The position numbers and the translations under genes are program-made. The notes beneath the pieces were generated by a model. The model made no database searches. It saw only the letters and a list, made by a program, of their open reading frames with translations, and was not told the DNA's origin. Source: Phalacrocorax aristotelis (Eukaryota; Chordata; Aves; Suliformes; Phalacrocoracidae). Taken from it: a stretch of 64,000 bases of DNA. Below, piece after piece: positions 12,961 through 24,699 of this stretch. The stretch lies in contig NC_134276.1 in the NCBI RefSeq assembly GCF_949628215.1, positions 109,840,756 through 109,904,755 on the forward strand, given 5' to 3'. The stretch's first letter is position 1. Every line of letters starts with the position of its first letter.

Positions 12961-15408
12961 ACTCTTTTTTATCAACAAATGCAGGCTGGGAGATTAGCTT
13001 AGAAGGACACGTTCCATACAAGCAAGACGGATGCCCCGTCTGAACACTTTGACCTTCCAATCAAGAGACATTGCCACAAACAATTTGGTGGGGAGGGGGA
13101 AGGGAAGCTAAGGAAAAGTGTCCACCCTGACAGCATCTCCATCCAGATGTCCATAGCATGTACGGAGAATACCCTGGATGCGAGAGCCCTGTGATGGATA
13201 ACGGTGGAAGTCCATCAACTTTTGCAGCTAGCCTCTTTTTTATTTTTTTATTTTTTTAATTTTTTTTTTAATTGTGAGATTCCCCAGAAAGAAGGGTGTC
13301 AATAGGAAACACAGATGGGGCAAGTCCCAGCAGCACTATGGTATGCACTGCCAGATAGTCAGCGAGAAGCTGTAGCCCCAGAGAAAGAGATACATGACTC
13401 CTACACCAATGGTCTTGTGCTTCTTTGGAAAACCGTCTGAGATCCGCTGACTTTAGGAGAGAAACCTCCTCTGCTCTTTTCAGGGTAGGAAAAACCTGCC
13501 TCATCCCATGGTCAAATTAAGGAAATATCTGCTAGCAAAATATCACGGAATTTCACTTCGATCAATACCTTTTATTGCAGGTTTTTCCACAGACAGAAGA
13601 GGGGTTTATGCCCTGGCTTGAGATTGCTAGAACTGTAAGACTGTGTTACACTGCATACAGATGCTGGAAAAGAGTACGTCTGAGAAGTGTGCTGAAGAAA
13701 ATGGTGGATCTTCCTCCTTCTCAGGACTTATTATGCAAGCTCGAGGGTCCATCTTGGGAGGTGCTGCAGCGCCTGCACCCGCCCCCAGGCCTGGGTGCTG
13801 AGGGCTGATGGGCTCTGGTGGCGGGTGCCCAGCACCCTGCAGGCTGGACCCCCCTTCTCCCAGAGGAGAAAAAGAAAATCAGGAGTTACATGTGGAAATG
13901 ACATGGCAGTTCCTCACAGCTTCACTCCCTCACTGCAGGTACCAGCCGAAGATGAGGCCCTGTGCACTAAAACAGACCTCTCGTAAATATTTCATATTCC
14001 TGAGTCAAGCAAGAAATGCCTGCTGCCACCCTTTGCATTTCTATTATTTAAAGGGTCACTAATCAAGCAGTGAACTTACCTTTCCAACAAATCTACATAC
14101 CAGACAATCAATATTCATCTGGTGCTAGCAGTACTCTTTCCTCCACCCGCCCTGCGTGTGAATGCATGCCGGGCTGTCTCCCTCCTCGCTGGGGATTAGC
14201 ACAGCCTGGGCAACGAGCCCCGAGGACTCACGAGGGTGTGCTGTGTCCAACACCCCCGAGAAAGTGTTTGCAATCTCCTCCAACCACCGCAGCGGGTACA
14301 GTAGTGCCGAGACTAGGAAGGGTTAAAGTTTTGTCTGTGACACTGAAATTGAGGCCAGCTGTAGGTCATATTCACGTCCCAGTCACAGGAAAATGAACCT
14401 GTGAGACAGAACCTAATTATCTGCTAAACCAAAAGCCAGTCTCAGTTCAATAACTTACGACAGAGCTGGCAGCCAGATATAGCATTGCCATGGTAACGCC
14501 GAAAAAAAATCCACTGCAGTAGAGAACAAGAAGGAAAAGAAGGAGACTGTAACCCTAAATATGCTGTAGCCATTTGATCTTGGACAAGTGGATATGTCTA
14601 AAGAGCCAGATTGCTACAACTGTCTATCCACTTTAATATCCTCTATAATTACTGAAATGAAAAATGCAATTACAGTGTGCTCTGAGCTAAAAAACAGGAG
14701 TAACTGGCTAACTGGGAATTAATTTTAGAGGGAACAATATCGTCTTCTTTCCCTCTCAACACACATGGACTGAGAAGTATGTGGGGGCTGGAGAGCAGAG
14801 GCGCCTGCTTCCCGCTAGTCCAAAATCACTGCATGCCAATCAAACCCTTGGTTTCCACTATCACCTTCCCCTCCTCCCTCTTCTTCCATCCACAGGCCAT
14901 TACACACAGGGGAAAAGTTTAGCAGAGCAAAGCACTAAAGATCTCGCTTTGGAGACCAAAGTGTCTGAACTATGTGATTTTACGGGTGACATGAGTTTAA
15001 AGGTCTCAGCAAAATGTTCTGCGCACAGTCCCTTACATGAGACGCGCAACAGATCACAGGGCACCACAACGGAGCCATGTCCCTGGGATCATGGGATGAG
15101 GGATCCCGTCCTCCCAGCACGCTCCTACTGGGAGCTAAGCACAGCACTCTCAAGCACTGCCAGCACTGGACGGATATGGAGCTTTTCCCAGCTTAACACC
15201 CCAGCAGCAAAACAAAGAACACTGTCCTCGGATGGCTCGCTGAGCTGTGCAGGCACACGTGCACATACCAGCAGCTCGGCTGTGGACCACCACCACCCTG
15301 CCCTGCCAGGCTCCTCAGCACAGCAATGAAAAAGTTAATGAAAAATCAGACAAAAGCTCGCAGCAAACACGAAATCAAGCACGTGCTTTGAAACACATAT
15401 TCAAAAAG
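12961..15408. other. Non-coding stretch, GC-richer at 13580-15330
   Basis: Several open frames of 60-180 codons lie here (the longest, 14781-15329, starts at GTG). Their translations are low in recognisable motifs and overlap in different frames. They are typical of moderately GC-rich non-coding DNA. A T/A-rich low-complexity patch sits at 13230-13275. Confidence 0.5.
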
Positions 15409-15450
15409 TCATATATGCATATATATGTGTGTGTGTGTGTGTGTGTACAT
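15409..15450 (+). repeat. (TA)n(TG)n microsatellite
   Basis: An imperfect TA-rich lead followed by eleven TG units (about 15425-15446). Alternating purine-pyrimidine runs of this kind can adopt Z-DNA. It is otherwise an ordinary microsatellite. Confidence 0.95.
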
Positions 15451-18400
15451 ATTGCTTACTGTTGTGTGGACCACAAAACCAATGTCTGATCATTTTGGTC
15501 AGAGATGTGGATCTGATGGCAAAAACGTCAGCAGTGATTTCATGAAAGGATGTATATCTATCTGTTTATGTGCGTGCACGTTAAAGACAGACATTTAAAA
15601 TGAAACATCATGGTTAGAAAAATACAGTTAAACCAAATAAACCACTTATTTTGGTCAGCACTTCTGTATAGGTGTTCCCAGCTTGCTGCCAGAGCTATCC
15701 ACGCTATCCAGAGCAGCTTGCTGAACAGTGAGAACTTCACCCCCAGATGCTAGAAACTGCATGGTTTCAGACTCTCACATAGGTATGCTATTCAGACTCA
15801 AAATGTTCTTGACATTACTAATTTTATGAGAGGCTGCTGAAAAAATAATAGTATTCCAGGGGGTTAGGATAGCAAAATCATTTCCAACCTGAGAGTGTGA
15901 TTAGCAAATATTATTGTCCTCATATTTTTGCCCTGTACAGGCTTTTTTTCGTCTGACTGGATAAGTGAAGTCAAGATTTGGCAGTTCTTTTTCAGAAAGA
16001 GCTCTCATTCTAGTAATAATGCTGTCTGAATAAGAAATACTTATTTAGGTATGGTGCCTTCTGAAGTGGGTTATGTATCAATTGCTACTGCACAGTGCTG
16101 TATAAGTAATGAGAAAAGGAAAATTCATTCAGCAATATGTTATTGGTATTCCAGCTTTTTTTTTTTTTTTAATAAAGATGTAAAAAAACCCAAACCAACA
16201 AACCAACCCCAAACCCACAAAAGTCCACAGGCAACTTATTATGTAGATCTCCATGTCTCCATATTGTTTGAGACCAGCATCCTGATCTTATAAGTACTTA
16301 CCATTAGTAGCTAGTCCAGGGAGCAGTTCTATTGAGGTGGGAGAGATGTCTGCTATCTAGAGAGAATTTGAGCATGACCCTTCTATACACGCACAGGTTT
16401 TGTTAGCAGCAACGTAGATCAAGGGGGGACCATGGTATTATTTTCAATGAGCCGGCCCGACACTTGGCATAAGTGAGGGCTGCCAAAGTCAGTGGGCCTG
16501 AACCTGATTATCCTGGTCATGAATTTGGCCTTATTTTCATCACGGAAAATATAGATGATCATGTGCTTTTCTTTCATTGAGCTCTGTATTTCTGAAATGT
16601 TAGCAACCTGAGTTTCAATCAGCCCAAGAATGTGCTGAGTCTCTTCAAACTGTGTAAAGGATTTTTAGGAAAAAGTCTTCTGTAACTGCTAGAAACTGGT
16701 TTTAATGCACTGGTTTTCAGCTTTCAAGGTTCTAACTCAGTAAACTGATAACTCTTTTTTGAGAGAAATTTTCTATCTATGCCTCTGAATCTTTACTACA
16801 AAGAACGCCCTCATGGGAAATTCAGAGGCACGCAAATAATGCAAAGGAAGAGAAAAACTATTGGGAAAAGGTGACATTCAGTTCAGCAGAGTGAACAGAA
16901 ATTCTGCTTCCATTTAAAAAAGCAAAACAGAAAATACTCTGGCCTTCACACAGGGAACAAAATCTTGACTTTGCTACTCAGATGTATTTGTTTCCCATCT
17001 AAGCCTGCACACCCTCTGAGTCAATACTTCCCAAAACAGTGGACTGCCCTCTCCCTCTCGACTACATGGATCTGCTGAGGAAAGACAGGCTCCCACAGGG
17101 GCTGAAGCAAGGAGAGTCCCTGCGTGGGTTTGCGGTACCGCTGCACAACGGAGCTGCCTCTGTTCGCTGTGCTCCTGATATGGCTGCTATTACGACTGGA
17201 GCTTTTTCAGGAAAGGCAGCAACCACCCTCACCTGTGACGTTAGCGGTGCATTTATCACTAACGGATCCTAGACTGTACACTTTAAACTGCTCATTGCAG
17301 TTATGAAAAGGCTGAACCAGAGTACTGACATAGTATATGTTTACACAGCTGAAATCCAAACGTGTGCCTCGGTTAATCTTCTGACATTTGTAGAAAACAG
17401 TAGGAAAAGAACAATTAATGAAAAATGAGAGTACCATTTTGTCATGGCAGAAACATTAGAGACAGCTAGTGATTAAAGAGTCTATCTTTTAACATCAAAA
17501 TTGAAAAAAATAAAGAAGGAATTAAAAAAAGAGAAATCATGATCTGACCATTGTAGCAGTAACAGTAGTCAAATGCTGGCTTGTGTCTGTGTATGAAACT
17601 CCGGCTTACATAAACCTGAGCTACGACACAAGTATCCACTGACGTATGTCACTACACTGTGCTTTTAGCCAACTTCCCCCTGAAAACATAAACTGCAAAA
17701 ATGAAAGTGACTGTGATAGTCACACTGGAATATTTTGAGAGATGCACCTTTCTGAACAAAATAGAGTTTGTGAAGTTCGTGAGAGTCTAGTGGAATGGGA
17801 CAGGTAATACAGGACTCGGTTTCCTACGTGTAGATGTCTGCTGCCCTTTGTGATGCCTTGGAGTACCTGACACATCTATATGAGGCTGGCAGATATGTCA
17901 CACTGTCCCTACGGACTTGCAGTCTTTTGGAGTGGCACCAGTAGGATGCCCTAAGGCAAATGGCATGAGACATCAATAGCTCCTCTACATTTTCTTAACA
18001 TTTCTAATGCCTTACTGCTCCTCTGAGGTCCCAAGTACTAAATTTAGCAGTCACTATCACTAGGACAAGTAAATTTTACTGGTTCTAGCACATGACTCTA
18101 CAAAAACTATGGGTGAGCCCCAGGGGAGGTGTCCCGCAGACAAAGGCAGAGATGGTTGAGCCCCTGCACTCCAAGGATGCTTGCAGGGCTGAGTGGACTG
18201 ATGCCCCATGCCTCTCCAGAGGGTTTAGTAGCCTGGGCTTGGTGCTGCACTAACCACCCCACAGCAAAGCCAGGTTAGAAATATGCACTGGGCACAATTG
18301 TTACCTAGACCAAAAGCTTATTCATTTTCTGAGCTGACTATAAATCAGACAGCTTGCTTTTCCACTGTGTTGTGTAGTTATACATCCCAGTATGAACTAG

Positions 18401-18560
18401 GGGAAAAGTGCTGCCACGCTTATTCTATACAGTTTAAATGACTAGGCAAAGGGGATAGCAATGGAGTTGTCACCTAATTTGACCTGGTCGTACTGGGTGA
18501 ACTGGATTTTTTTACGTAAATTGGTCACCACTGTGCTGAACAACTAACATCAAATTCAAA
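15451..18560. other. Non-coding stretch
   Basis: No gene supported. A short patch at about 16470-16510 (AAAGTCAGTGGGCCTGA) recalls an old dispersed amniote repeat but is too short to call. A GC-richer patch lies at 18110-18260. Confidence 0.5.
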
Positions 18561-18589
18561 GATTCCTGCTATGCAGTCAGGTCTGAAAG

Positions 18590-18740
18590 AAATACCGAGT
18601 AACCATACGAATCCATTTTGATCGACCTCATCAACCGTGTGGTATTGCGTCCTAATAAACTGGCATTATACAGCAGAGTAGCTTTACTTGATCTAATCCT
18701 CCTAAAATCGGCACTTCTTATTATTAGACGTTAAATTCTG
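18590..18740. promoter_or_regulatory. Candidate conserved non-coding element
   Basis: About 150 bp of repeat-free sequence with retained CpGs (CCGAG, ACGAAT, TCGACC, ACCGTG, TGCGTC, ATCGGC, GACG) in an otherwise CpG-poor neighbourhood, together with ATTA-type homeodomain cores. CpG retention hints at constraint. The call is inferential. Confidence 0.2.
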
Positions 18741-19399
18741 GTTATGAAATAAGAACTCAATGACTGTGAATTACTTCAGATGGAGTCTTTAGCAAAATCA
18801 TACAATTTACAAATTGTGATGTTATAGGTACTTTAAAAAGCGCACGTACACCCTATATGAATCATCCAATAAAGCTGCTATATTAAAAGATAAAATCTCT
18901 GTTTAAATTAAACAGTTAATATATAAACTCATGTTCCATTAAAAATATGCCAGGATAGTTTTGCATCATGTTAAATGATACATAGTGAGGCCACTTGATT
19001 TGTTTCTATTTTTGTTGAGGTTTTTAGATCCTGAGCAAACTAGCTAAATATTATATTTCTTGGCTTAAATCTAAACAGAACCTTTCAGTCTTTTAATGTA
19101 GGTGATTTAAAATCCTTTTCTGGAGCTACTATTCTACTTTGATTCAGTCTTCAATGTAAATTTTTCATCTTGTTCTTGAAGCCCATGACTCAGCGGGTAA
19201 GATGTTCTGACAAGGGCTGCTATGGTGAGAAATGCCTTCCAGTGTGCATTACACTGTCCCCCATGTAATCTGGGCATATGTTAAGCACAAAAGGATCGAG
19301 ATCATAGTATAGAGCTTTTTGGGAGGAGAAATAGTTTAAGTAAGTGTTTTGTAAGGGTAGTGGACACTCCTCAAAACGTTTAAATTTGATGATGACCTC

Positions 19400-19460
19400 T
19401 TAGCAGCTGAAGCCAATGACAAAAAAAGCTCCCCTTGACTTTAACAAGGCCAAAGCATTC
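19400..19460. repeat. Possible fossil dispersed repeat with a GACTT core
   Basis: The pattern GAAGCCAATGRCAAAA...CCCCTTGACTTTAACAAGGCC resembles a degraded dispersed repeat of birds and other reptiles, in which two near-complementary GAAGTCAATGG blocks flank a short AAAACTCCC spacer. A similar arrangement occurs at 40040-40100 in this window. Family assignment is from memory of the general pattern and needs a repeat-library search. Confidence 0.3.
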
Positions 19461-19568
19461 CTTTATGGAAACTAAAAGGCTGAAAGATGCCTCTGTATTC
19501 CAGGGCATGATTTGCACTGACAAAAACAGTCACGAGAACATCACAGTGCCAAATGTCACAGTTCTGAT

Positions 19569-19703
19569 CTAATCCACCTTAAAATCTCTCCTTTGTACAG
19601 AACAGTGTGTGGCTGGAAAAGTTTGCCAATAAGCTGTATGTAATAAATAACACCATTGGCCCCAGGTAAAACCTGTCATATAACTGCACCTTACAAATTC
19701 TAC
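19569..19703 (-). CDS. Candidate terminal exon, minus strand, unknown protein
   Basis: A strong acceptor precedes the exon: a pyrimidine-rich run ending CTTTTCTTGACAG, with AG at 19705-19704. From the first exon base, phase 0 gives 44 open codons ending in TAG at 19571-19569. The translation is rich in Trp, Tyr and Cys (SYMTGFTWGQWCYLL). This phase matches the phase 0 end of the candidate exon at 20377-20525, so the two can be spliced without a frame break across a 673-nt intron. A second frame across the same interval is also open, which weakens the case. No family is recognised, and no AATAAA lies close behind the stop (an ATTAAA lies about 480 nt downstream). Confidence 0.18.
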   Translation of the reverse strand, partial: VEFVRCSYMTGFTWGQWCYLLHTAYWQTFPATHCSVQRRDFKVD

Positions 19704-20376
19704 CTGTCAAGAAAAGACTTAGAGAAAACAAATTAAGTGAGCATAATGATGCAGGTTGCATTAGAGGTGTTGCACCTTGAAAGTCCGTGCAAACCACTTA
19801 AACAGGGCCTCAACATTTTCTCAGTCCTCCGCAGTCACAAATGGATATGCAGAACATGGAAATATTTGTAACCAAGAAAAGACACCTTTTTTATGATACC
19901 AAGAGGCTTCATACAATTAAAGCAGAAGTAATTCAACTAATGCACAGAAGAAAGGAAAAAATTTTGCCAAGGGTCCTTAAACAGGTTGGTACCACCTATT
20001 AATCACTGCACTGCAGTCTGCGGGAGACAGGAAAACACAACAGAGAAGTGTCGCTGTATTTGTCCTGATCTTATCCTTTTCACTGGGCATGTGCTCGTAG
20101 CTATTGTCAGAGAGAAAAGATTCTGGGCTAGATGCTAGCAATTGGCTAGTTCGCTAGCATTTCTTTCTACACCAGCACCCTGTCTCTTGTTGCTTCTTAA
20201 GATGTGCTGTGATAAAGCCTACGGACAGCGTCTAGCGGCACAGAGCTATGGCCTTTGAAAGTAATTTGGTGCACCAGGGCTGTGTTGTACATGTATGGTT
20301 TTAATGAGGTTCTCACAGGTGTTTCAGGAGTATTGTGCAGCAGGCAAGAAAGACAGAAAGAGAGAATAATCCTTAC

Positions 20377-20525
20377 CTTTGATTTCACACCTGTTGCTAT
20401 AGACACCGCTACATGTTTCACACCATCCTGTTTAAGGGGCTTAAACATGGACTGACCACCAGACATTTTTAATCCTCTGAACACCAAGGATATTTTTCCT
20501 TTTGCAGCTTCACACAGCAATGTAT
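20377..20525 (-). CDS. Candidate internal or first coding exon, minus strand, unknown protein
   Basis: The 149-bp interval is bounded by an acceptor (TTTTCCAACAG, AG at 20527-20526) and a near-consensus donor (CAAAG|GTAAGG, GT at 20376-20375). Exactly one frame is open: entry phase one base into a codon, exit phase 0. The translation has ordinary protein-like composition (EAAKGKISLVFRGLKMSGGQ, then FKPLKQDGVKHVAVSIATGV). I cannot assign it to a family. The same frame extends upstream to an ATG at 20556, so it could instead be a first coding exon of 60 codons with a weak Kozak context. The next good acceptor in matching phase is at 19703. The pair may be a small unannotated gene, an exon of a larger minus-strand gene, or a chance arrangement. 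Confidence 0.27.
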
Positions 20526-20702
20526 CTGTTGGAAAATTTAGGCACAGCTCACTCATTTGGCTTAGATTCTCATATATGCATTACATTATGCCACCTTTCC
20601 CCCGGCTTTTTTAACCAAAGTGTCCTCCAGATTGTTTTGTTTTGCCAGGTAAGAAACTGAATTTTTGCAGAGTGTCATAGCTCCTCATGCAACAATTGGC
20701 AA

Positions 20703-20737
20703 GAAGGTCATATTTTGACCTTCAGTCACTGAAGGTC
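20703..20737. other. Cluster of interlocking palindromes with AGGTCA cores
   Basis: GAAGGTCA, then a 5-nt spacer, then TGACCTTC, which overlaps a second inverted repeat GACCTTCAGT-c-ACTGAAGGTC. Three copies of GAAGGTC therefore alternate in orientation within 35 bp. AGGTCA is the half-site of many nuclear receptors, here arranged as an inverted repeat with spacing 5. Function is unproven. Confidence 0.4.
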
Positions 20738-20739
20738 TG

Positions 20740-22840
20740 ATGCCACCTCAAAGCCTTCAGCTGGGGCAGTGGCTACCCACGCTACCTCATCCGCGACACG
20801 AGGGAGCTGCTCCCACAGGCAGCCGTCCTCCAAAAAGGCTGCTGTGTTACAAATCAGACAGCAAGTTTTGAATTGTATTTACTGACACTCGTTAGTGCAA
20901 CAGTACTGTGGATACTACAATTGCTAAGCTCACTCCCCTCCTTCCTTGAATGGGGAATATCTTGCCTGTACAGTATGGTCTTGCAGATCAGGCAAAAGAA
21001 AAAAAAACCAGCTTTAATTCCATTCTCATGGGGTTCCTTTTTCTGTAGTCAAATAATGAAAAGTACATTGGGTATTTTTACAAATTCTGGGCCGTTTTGA
21101 GTTCAGAGAGGCAGTTACAGGCATGAAAAGTTATTGTGCAATGGGAAGTCCTGGTGCATCAGCACTGCCACGCCTTCGGAGCACCCCACGGGCATTCACA
21201 TCCAGGGGAGCAGGGCTGCGAGATCACACACTCTGAGCCGTGTCTTTCCTTCCTTCCAGTGCAGGCTAGCTACTGCCTGTGGAGGTGGTAAAAAGGTAAG
21301 GTAGTTAAAGTTGCACTGTCAGCCGAAGGAGCTGTGCCCATCACCTTCAACAGGCCGTCAGAAAAGGGAGCTTCTTTCCCACGCCTGTGTGGAACCAGAT
21401 CCCGTGATGCATTGCTTACACACGCACATTTCTGTAATTTTAAACTGTATGTAGGAAATGAAAGTCATTGTATAACACAACCAATCCTTTATCAAGATCA
21501 TGGAAATTCTGAATAAGATGCAAAAAAGAACAAGACCAGGTTTGGATTAGTATCCCAAGATTTGTGAAATGAAATTGATTTCCATTCAAATCAGGTCTTT
21601 TACTCTTCTTGAAAATGTCAGGGTGTCAGCCTTGGCCATTACCAGACTGTGATTTATAGTTGAGACAAAGCGATAATACTCAGGTGACTGTCTGGAATTG
21701 TACTGCTGTGTCTGGAAAGACTACAGATGACAGCCATCTCCCTTCTTAACCAACTTGCATTGCTTATCTAAGATCAGTCTTCCCACACCCCTCCTCCCCA
21801 AAACCTTGATAGAAAAATGATAAAACATATAGGTTTGAAGATTTACTGAGATCAGACAAATAAGCCTTGGGGAGGGAGTAGGTTACAGAACTTTGGAGAA
21901 ACACATTAAAAATAATCCCTTAGCTAGCTGTATCCTAGCTGTTTGGATGAATACCTGTAAAATGTGAGACTGATTGCATGGTTTCAACACATGGGTACGT
22001 TTTAATCCATCTGTAGGATCTATTTCTGTAACTCGAGTATACTAGAAGCACAGAAAATGCTGAGACCAAGTAAGTTTTTAAATAGTAAGAATAATACAGC
22101 TGCTGTCATTTCCTTCTGAAATTAAACAAAATTTATTCAATAAATAGATTAACGGAGGTTAAAAATTACCCGGCTAATATTTAACCAAACACCAATAAGC
22201 TAATTCTGTTAGTTCTCCCACTGACATGAAGTTTTGCTTGAATAAAGGCAACAGAAGTACTTAACAGTTTAGGTGCTAAACTCCTACTAATTTTAGCTGG
22301 ACTTAGGCACCTTCAAGTATCTCAGACAAGTCTTTTTCAAATCTCTTTCACTCTTTATTCCTTCAGCTATGCTTGTGGTCTTAGTACAGTGGAGTGAAGG
22401 AGAGAATAAACAAGGTACATGAGTAAGTCAAACAAAAGAAAAGAGGAACTCCTAGCACAACTAATAAACCTGTTGCTGACATCAGATCGCTCGTTCTGGT
22501 ATTAGTATTTGCAGAGGATATTGACAAAATGGGAAGGGTTCAAATAAGCAACGTGATCCGATCTTCTCCAAAACATAACTTACAGTAAGACAATGAAGAC
22601 AATCTAATTAGTTTTTCAATGAAAATGCTAGGAGGTGAAAGCAAATGGCCATTTAAATTGCCAGGAAAAGTTTCAGTAGCTGGAAGCTGATGCTAAACAA
22701 ATTCCAGTTAGAACTAAAGCCTATGTTTTTAATAGTGATGTAATAGACTACTGGGACACAGCTCCTGGGGTTATTATGGATTCTCTGCCATCCCAAATCC
22801 TAAATATACACACTAACCAAACAGAAATTGTTGGTGTTGA
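20740..22840. other. Non-coding stretch
   Basis: No supported gene or identifiable mobile element. Short frames at 20873-21100 and 21334-21516 lack any distinguishing motif. Confidence 0.5.
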
Positions 22841-22867
22841 TGTGGGAGTTGCTTGGTGAATGCTTTG

Positions 22868-22920
22868 GCATGTTTTATGGAGGAAGTCAGACTAGATGAT
22901 CGAGTTTGCCTTGGCAGCGG
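22868..22920 (+). repeat. Possible old CR1 3'-end fragment
   Basis: The string GGAGGAAGTCAGACTAGATG followed by ATC matches the conserved end of ancient CR1 LINEs of amniotes (GAGGTCAGACTAGATGATC...). The flanks are too decayed to set boundaries. Confidence 0.4.
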
Positions 22921-22929
22921 ACATGTGAT

Positions 22930-24480
22930 ACTTCTGCTGTGTGTGGGAGACACAAGGAAGGAGGGCAAGGGAGGACGTAAGCGGGAGGGGAAAAGGAGGG
23001 AAGGAAAGGAGGAAAATGTCTGGCTGTCTTCCTTGCCTGGTGCATGTAAGGTGCAAACCTTGTGTGGTACCATGTTTCCTAGTTCAGTAAACTGCAGGTG
23101 GTATGTAGAAGCAGAGAGGGTATAGGACGGCATTCAGCCATAGCTTTTACCACAGGACAGGAGAGTCTGCAAGTCCTCTGAGAAGACTACTGCAGATATT
23201 AAGTTCTGCTGTCACTTCACATTCTGAGCTGGATGCCAGCTGAAGGATATTTTGGCCACAGTAAAAGCATGCAGTACTGAGACATACAAAAGACTGCTTT
23301 ACAGAAAAATGCTGACCCCAGGGACTCTTTTTGGAGCTACCCCTTATCATGTTTTTTTTGTTACTAGCTATTGCAGAAGATCATTAGGACCATTAAAAAT
23401 ATTAATCTAAAAAAACTAATTGTGGAAGCCCAAACGAAGTTGACTAGTCTCGATGGAGAGTAGGTGAACACTGAGATGTGAGATCTCATAGCTTATTCAG
23501 ATGTTTTCCTCTCTCTTCCCAGCCACAGCAGTAAGTTACCGCGGACACCTGAAGAACAAACAGCAGAAGGAGCGCTGTAAAAGACATGTATAAAATGTCC
23601 CCACACACCACCACAGTAAATCGTGACCTCCTACTGACCACTGAATTCTTTGCTATTATTTGTATTATACTGTGCCTCAGAGCTCTAACCAAAGCCAAGG
23701 TCCCACCGTCCTAGTTACCGTGCTCCCAGTTAGTGAGCGGCGGTCCCCATGTGAGAGAGCCCACGGTCTGCCTGGGCAACACAGGGCAAGTGTCGGGGAA
23801 GGAAAATAAAGGTTGACTCACTGAAAGGGAGCTCAAGGGAATTGTCTGTGTTCATGTTGGGTGCCAGGAAGCGACCCTAAATCTTTAGTCATTGATGCAG
23901 GAAAGAAGAGCACGTAGGCGGTGGTTTGGAAACATCTGAAGGGTTTTAAAAAGTGTTAGTTATTACATGTAGTAATTTTGATTTCCCACTAGCATTTAGG
24001 GAATGATTACCAAATTTCTGAAAGCCAAACTGCAGCCTTTGGAATTTATTAACTCATAAAAGCCTACCAAAGCTCAATTCTCATATACCGGCAACACCCA
24101 CAAGAAATCTATCCCTCTGAGTCAGTCGGGAGAGGTTTCCAACACTGTATTGGTAACCTGCTTCACTTTTAAACATCTAGCCATTGTTTCAGAACTGGGT
24201 GCCCCAATGACTCCTAACACATCAATATTTTGACCATACTCATCTATTTCAGAAAGTTTGAGAATAAATATCCAAAATAATAGGCTGACATAATAAATAC
24301 CAGAAAAGCACAGTCTCCTAGGTTTTTTTAAAAATGTAACAGTAAATCTAACTCCCTGGATACTCCAGTGTGTGTATATAAGTACATGAGCAGGAGCTAT
24401 AAGCACTGTGTATCCTCAGTCTTGTGAGAAAACTTCCCAACAGAGAAGTGAACCCTCCGCTTGCAGTGAAAAGCCGTAAA
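22930..24480. other. Non-coding stretch with a G/A-rich tract
   Basis: A purine-rich patch lies at about 22955-23015 (GGGAGGGGAAAAGGAGGG type). No gene is supported. A minus-strand frame at 24122-24406 was examined and rejected. Confidence 0.5.
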
Positions 24481-24490
24481 TCCCACCACA

Positions 24491-24511
24491 AAATGGCTGC
24501 ACCAGCCATTT
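24491..24511. promoter_or_regulatory. Inverted pair of YY1-like sites
   Basis: AAATGGCTG and its exact reverse complement CAGCCATTT are separated by 3 nt. Each contains the ATGGC core bound by YY1, a factor that often sits at promoters. The pair lies about 40 bp from a dense CpG cluster, which strengthens a promoter reading. Confidence 0.35.
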
Positions 24512-24540
24512 CACACACCAGGCTTGCTAAAAGCTGATGC

Positions 24541-24664
24541 CCGTGCCATTGGGCCCCCACACGGATACGGAGGGCGAGGTGCTGTGCGCGGCCGGTGCTG
24601 CGCACAGATTAGGCTCGTGCCGGCTGCCTGCGTGAGGGCAGGCACCGCGAGCCTGCTGCGAGGG
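24541..24664. promoter_or_regulatory. Small CpG cluster, candidate promoter
   Basis: About 14 CpG dinucleotides in 124 bp, in a neighbourhood where CpG is scarce. Such clusters in vertebrates mark unmethylated promoters or enhancers, or a GC-biased relic of a mobile element. With the YY1-like pair just upstream it could be the start of an unannotated transcript. No initiator or reading frame stands out. Confidence 0.35.
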
Positions 24665-24699
24665 TCTCCAGAGCAGAACTGCCTGCCTGCCTGTTGTAT

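Noticed and set aside
14781..15329. 182-residue plus-strand frame
   Set aside because: It begins at GTG, overlaps frames in other registers, has no family motif, splice sites or poly(A) signal, and lies in GC-richer DNA where stops are less frequent.
24122..24406. Minus-strand frame with a possible exon after TTTCTGAAATAG
   Set aside because: The acceptor has a weak pyrimidine tract, the only following donor (GTTACC) is poor, and the phase does not link to another exon.
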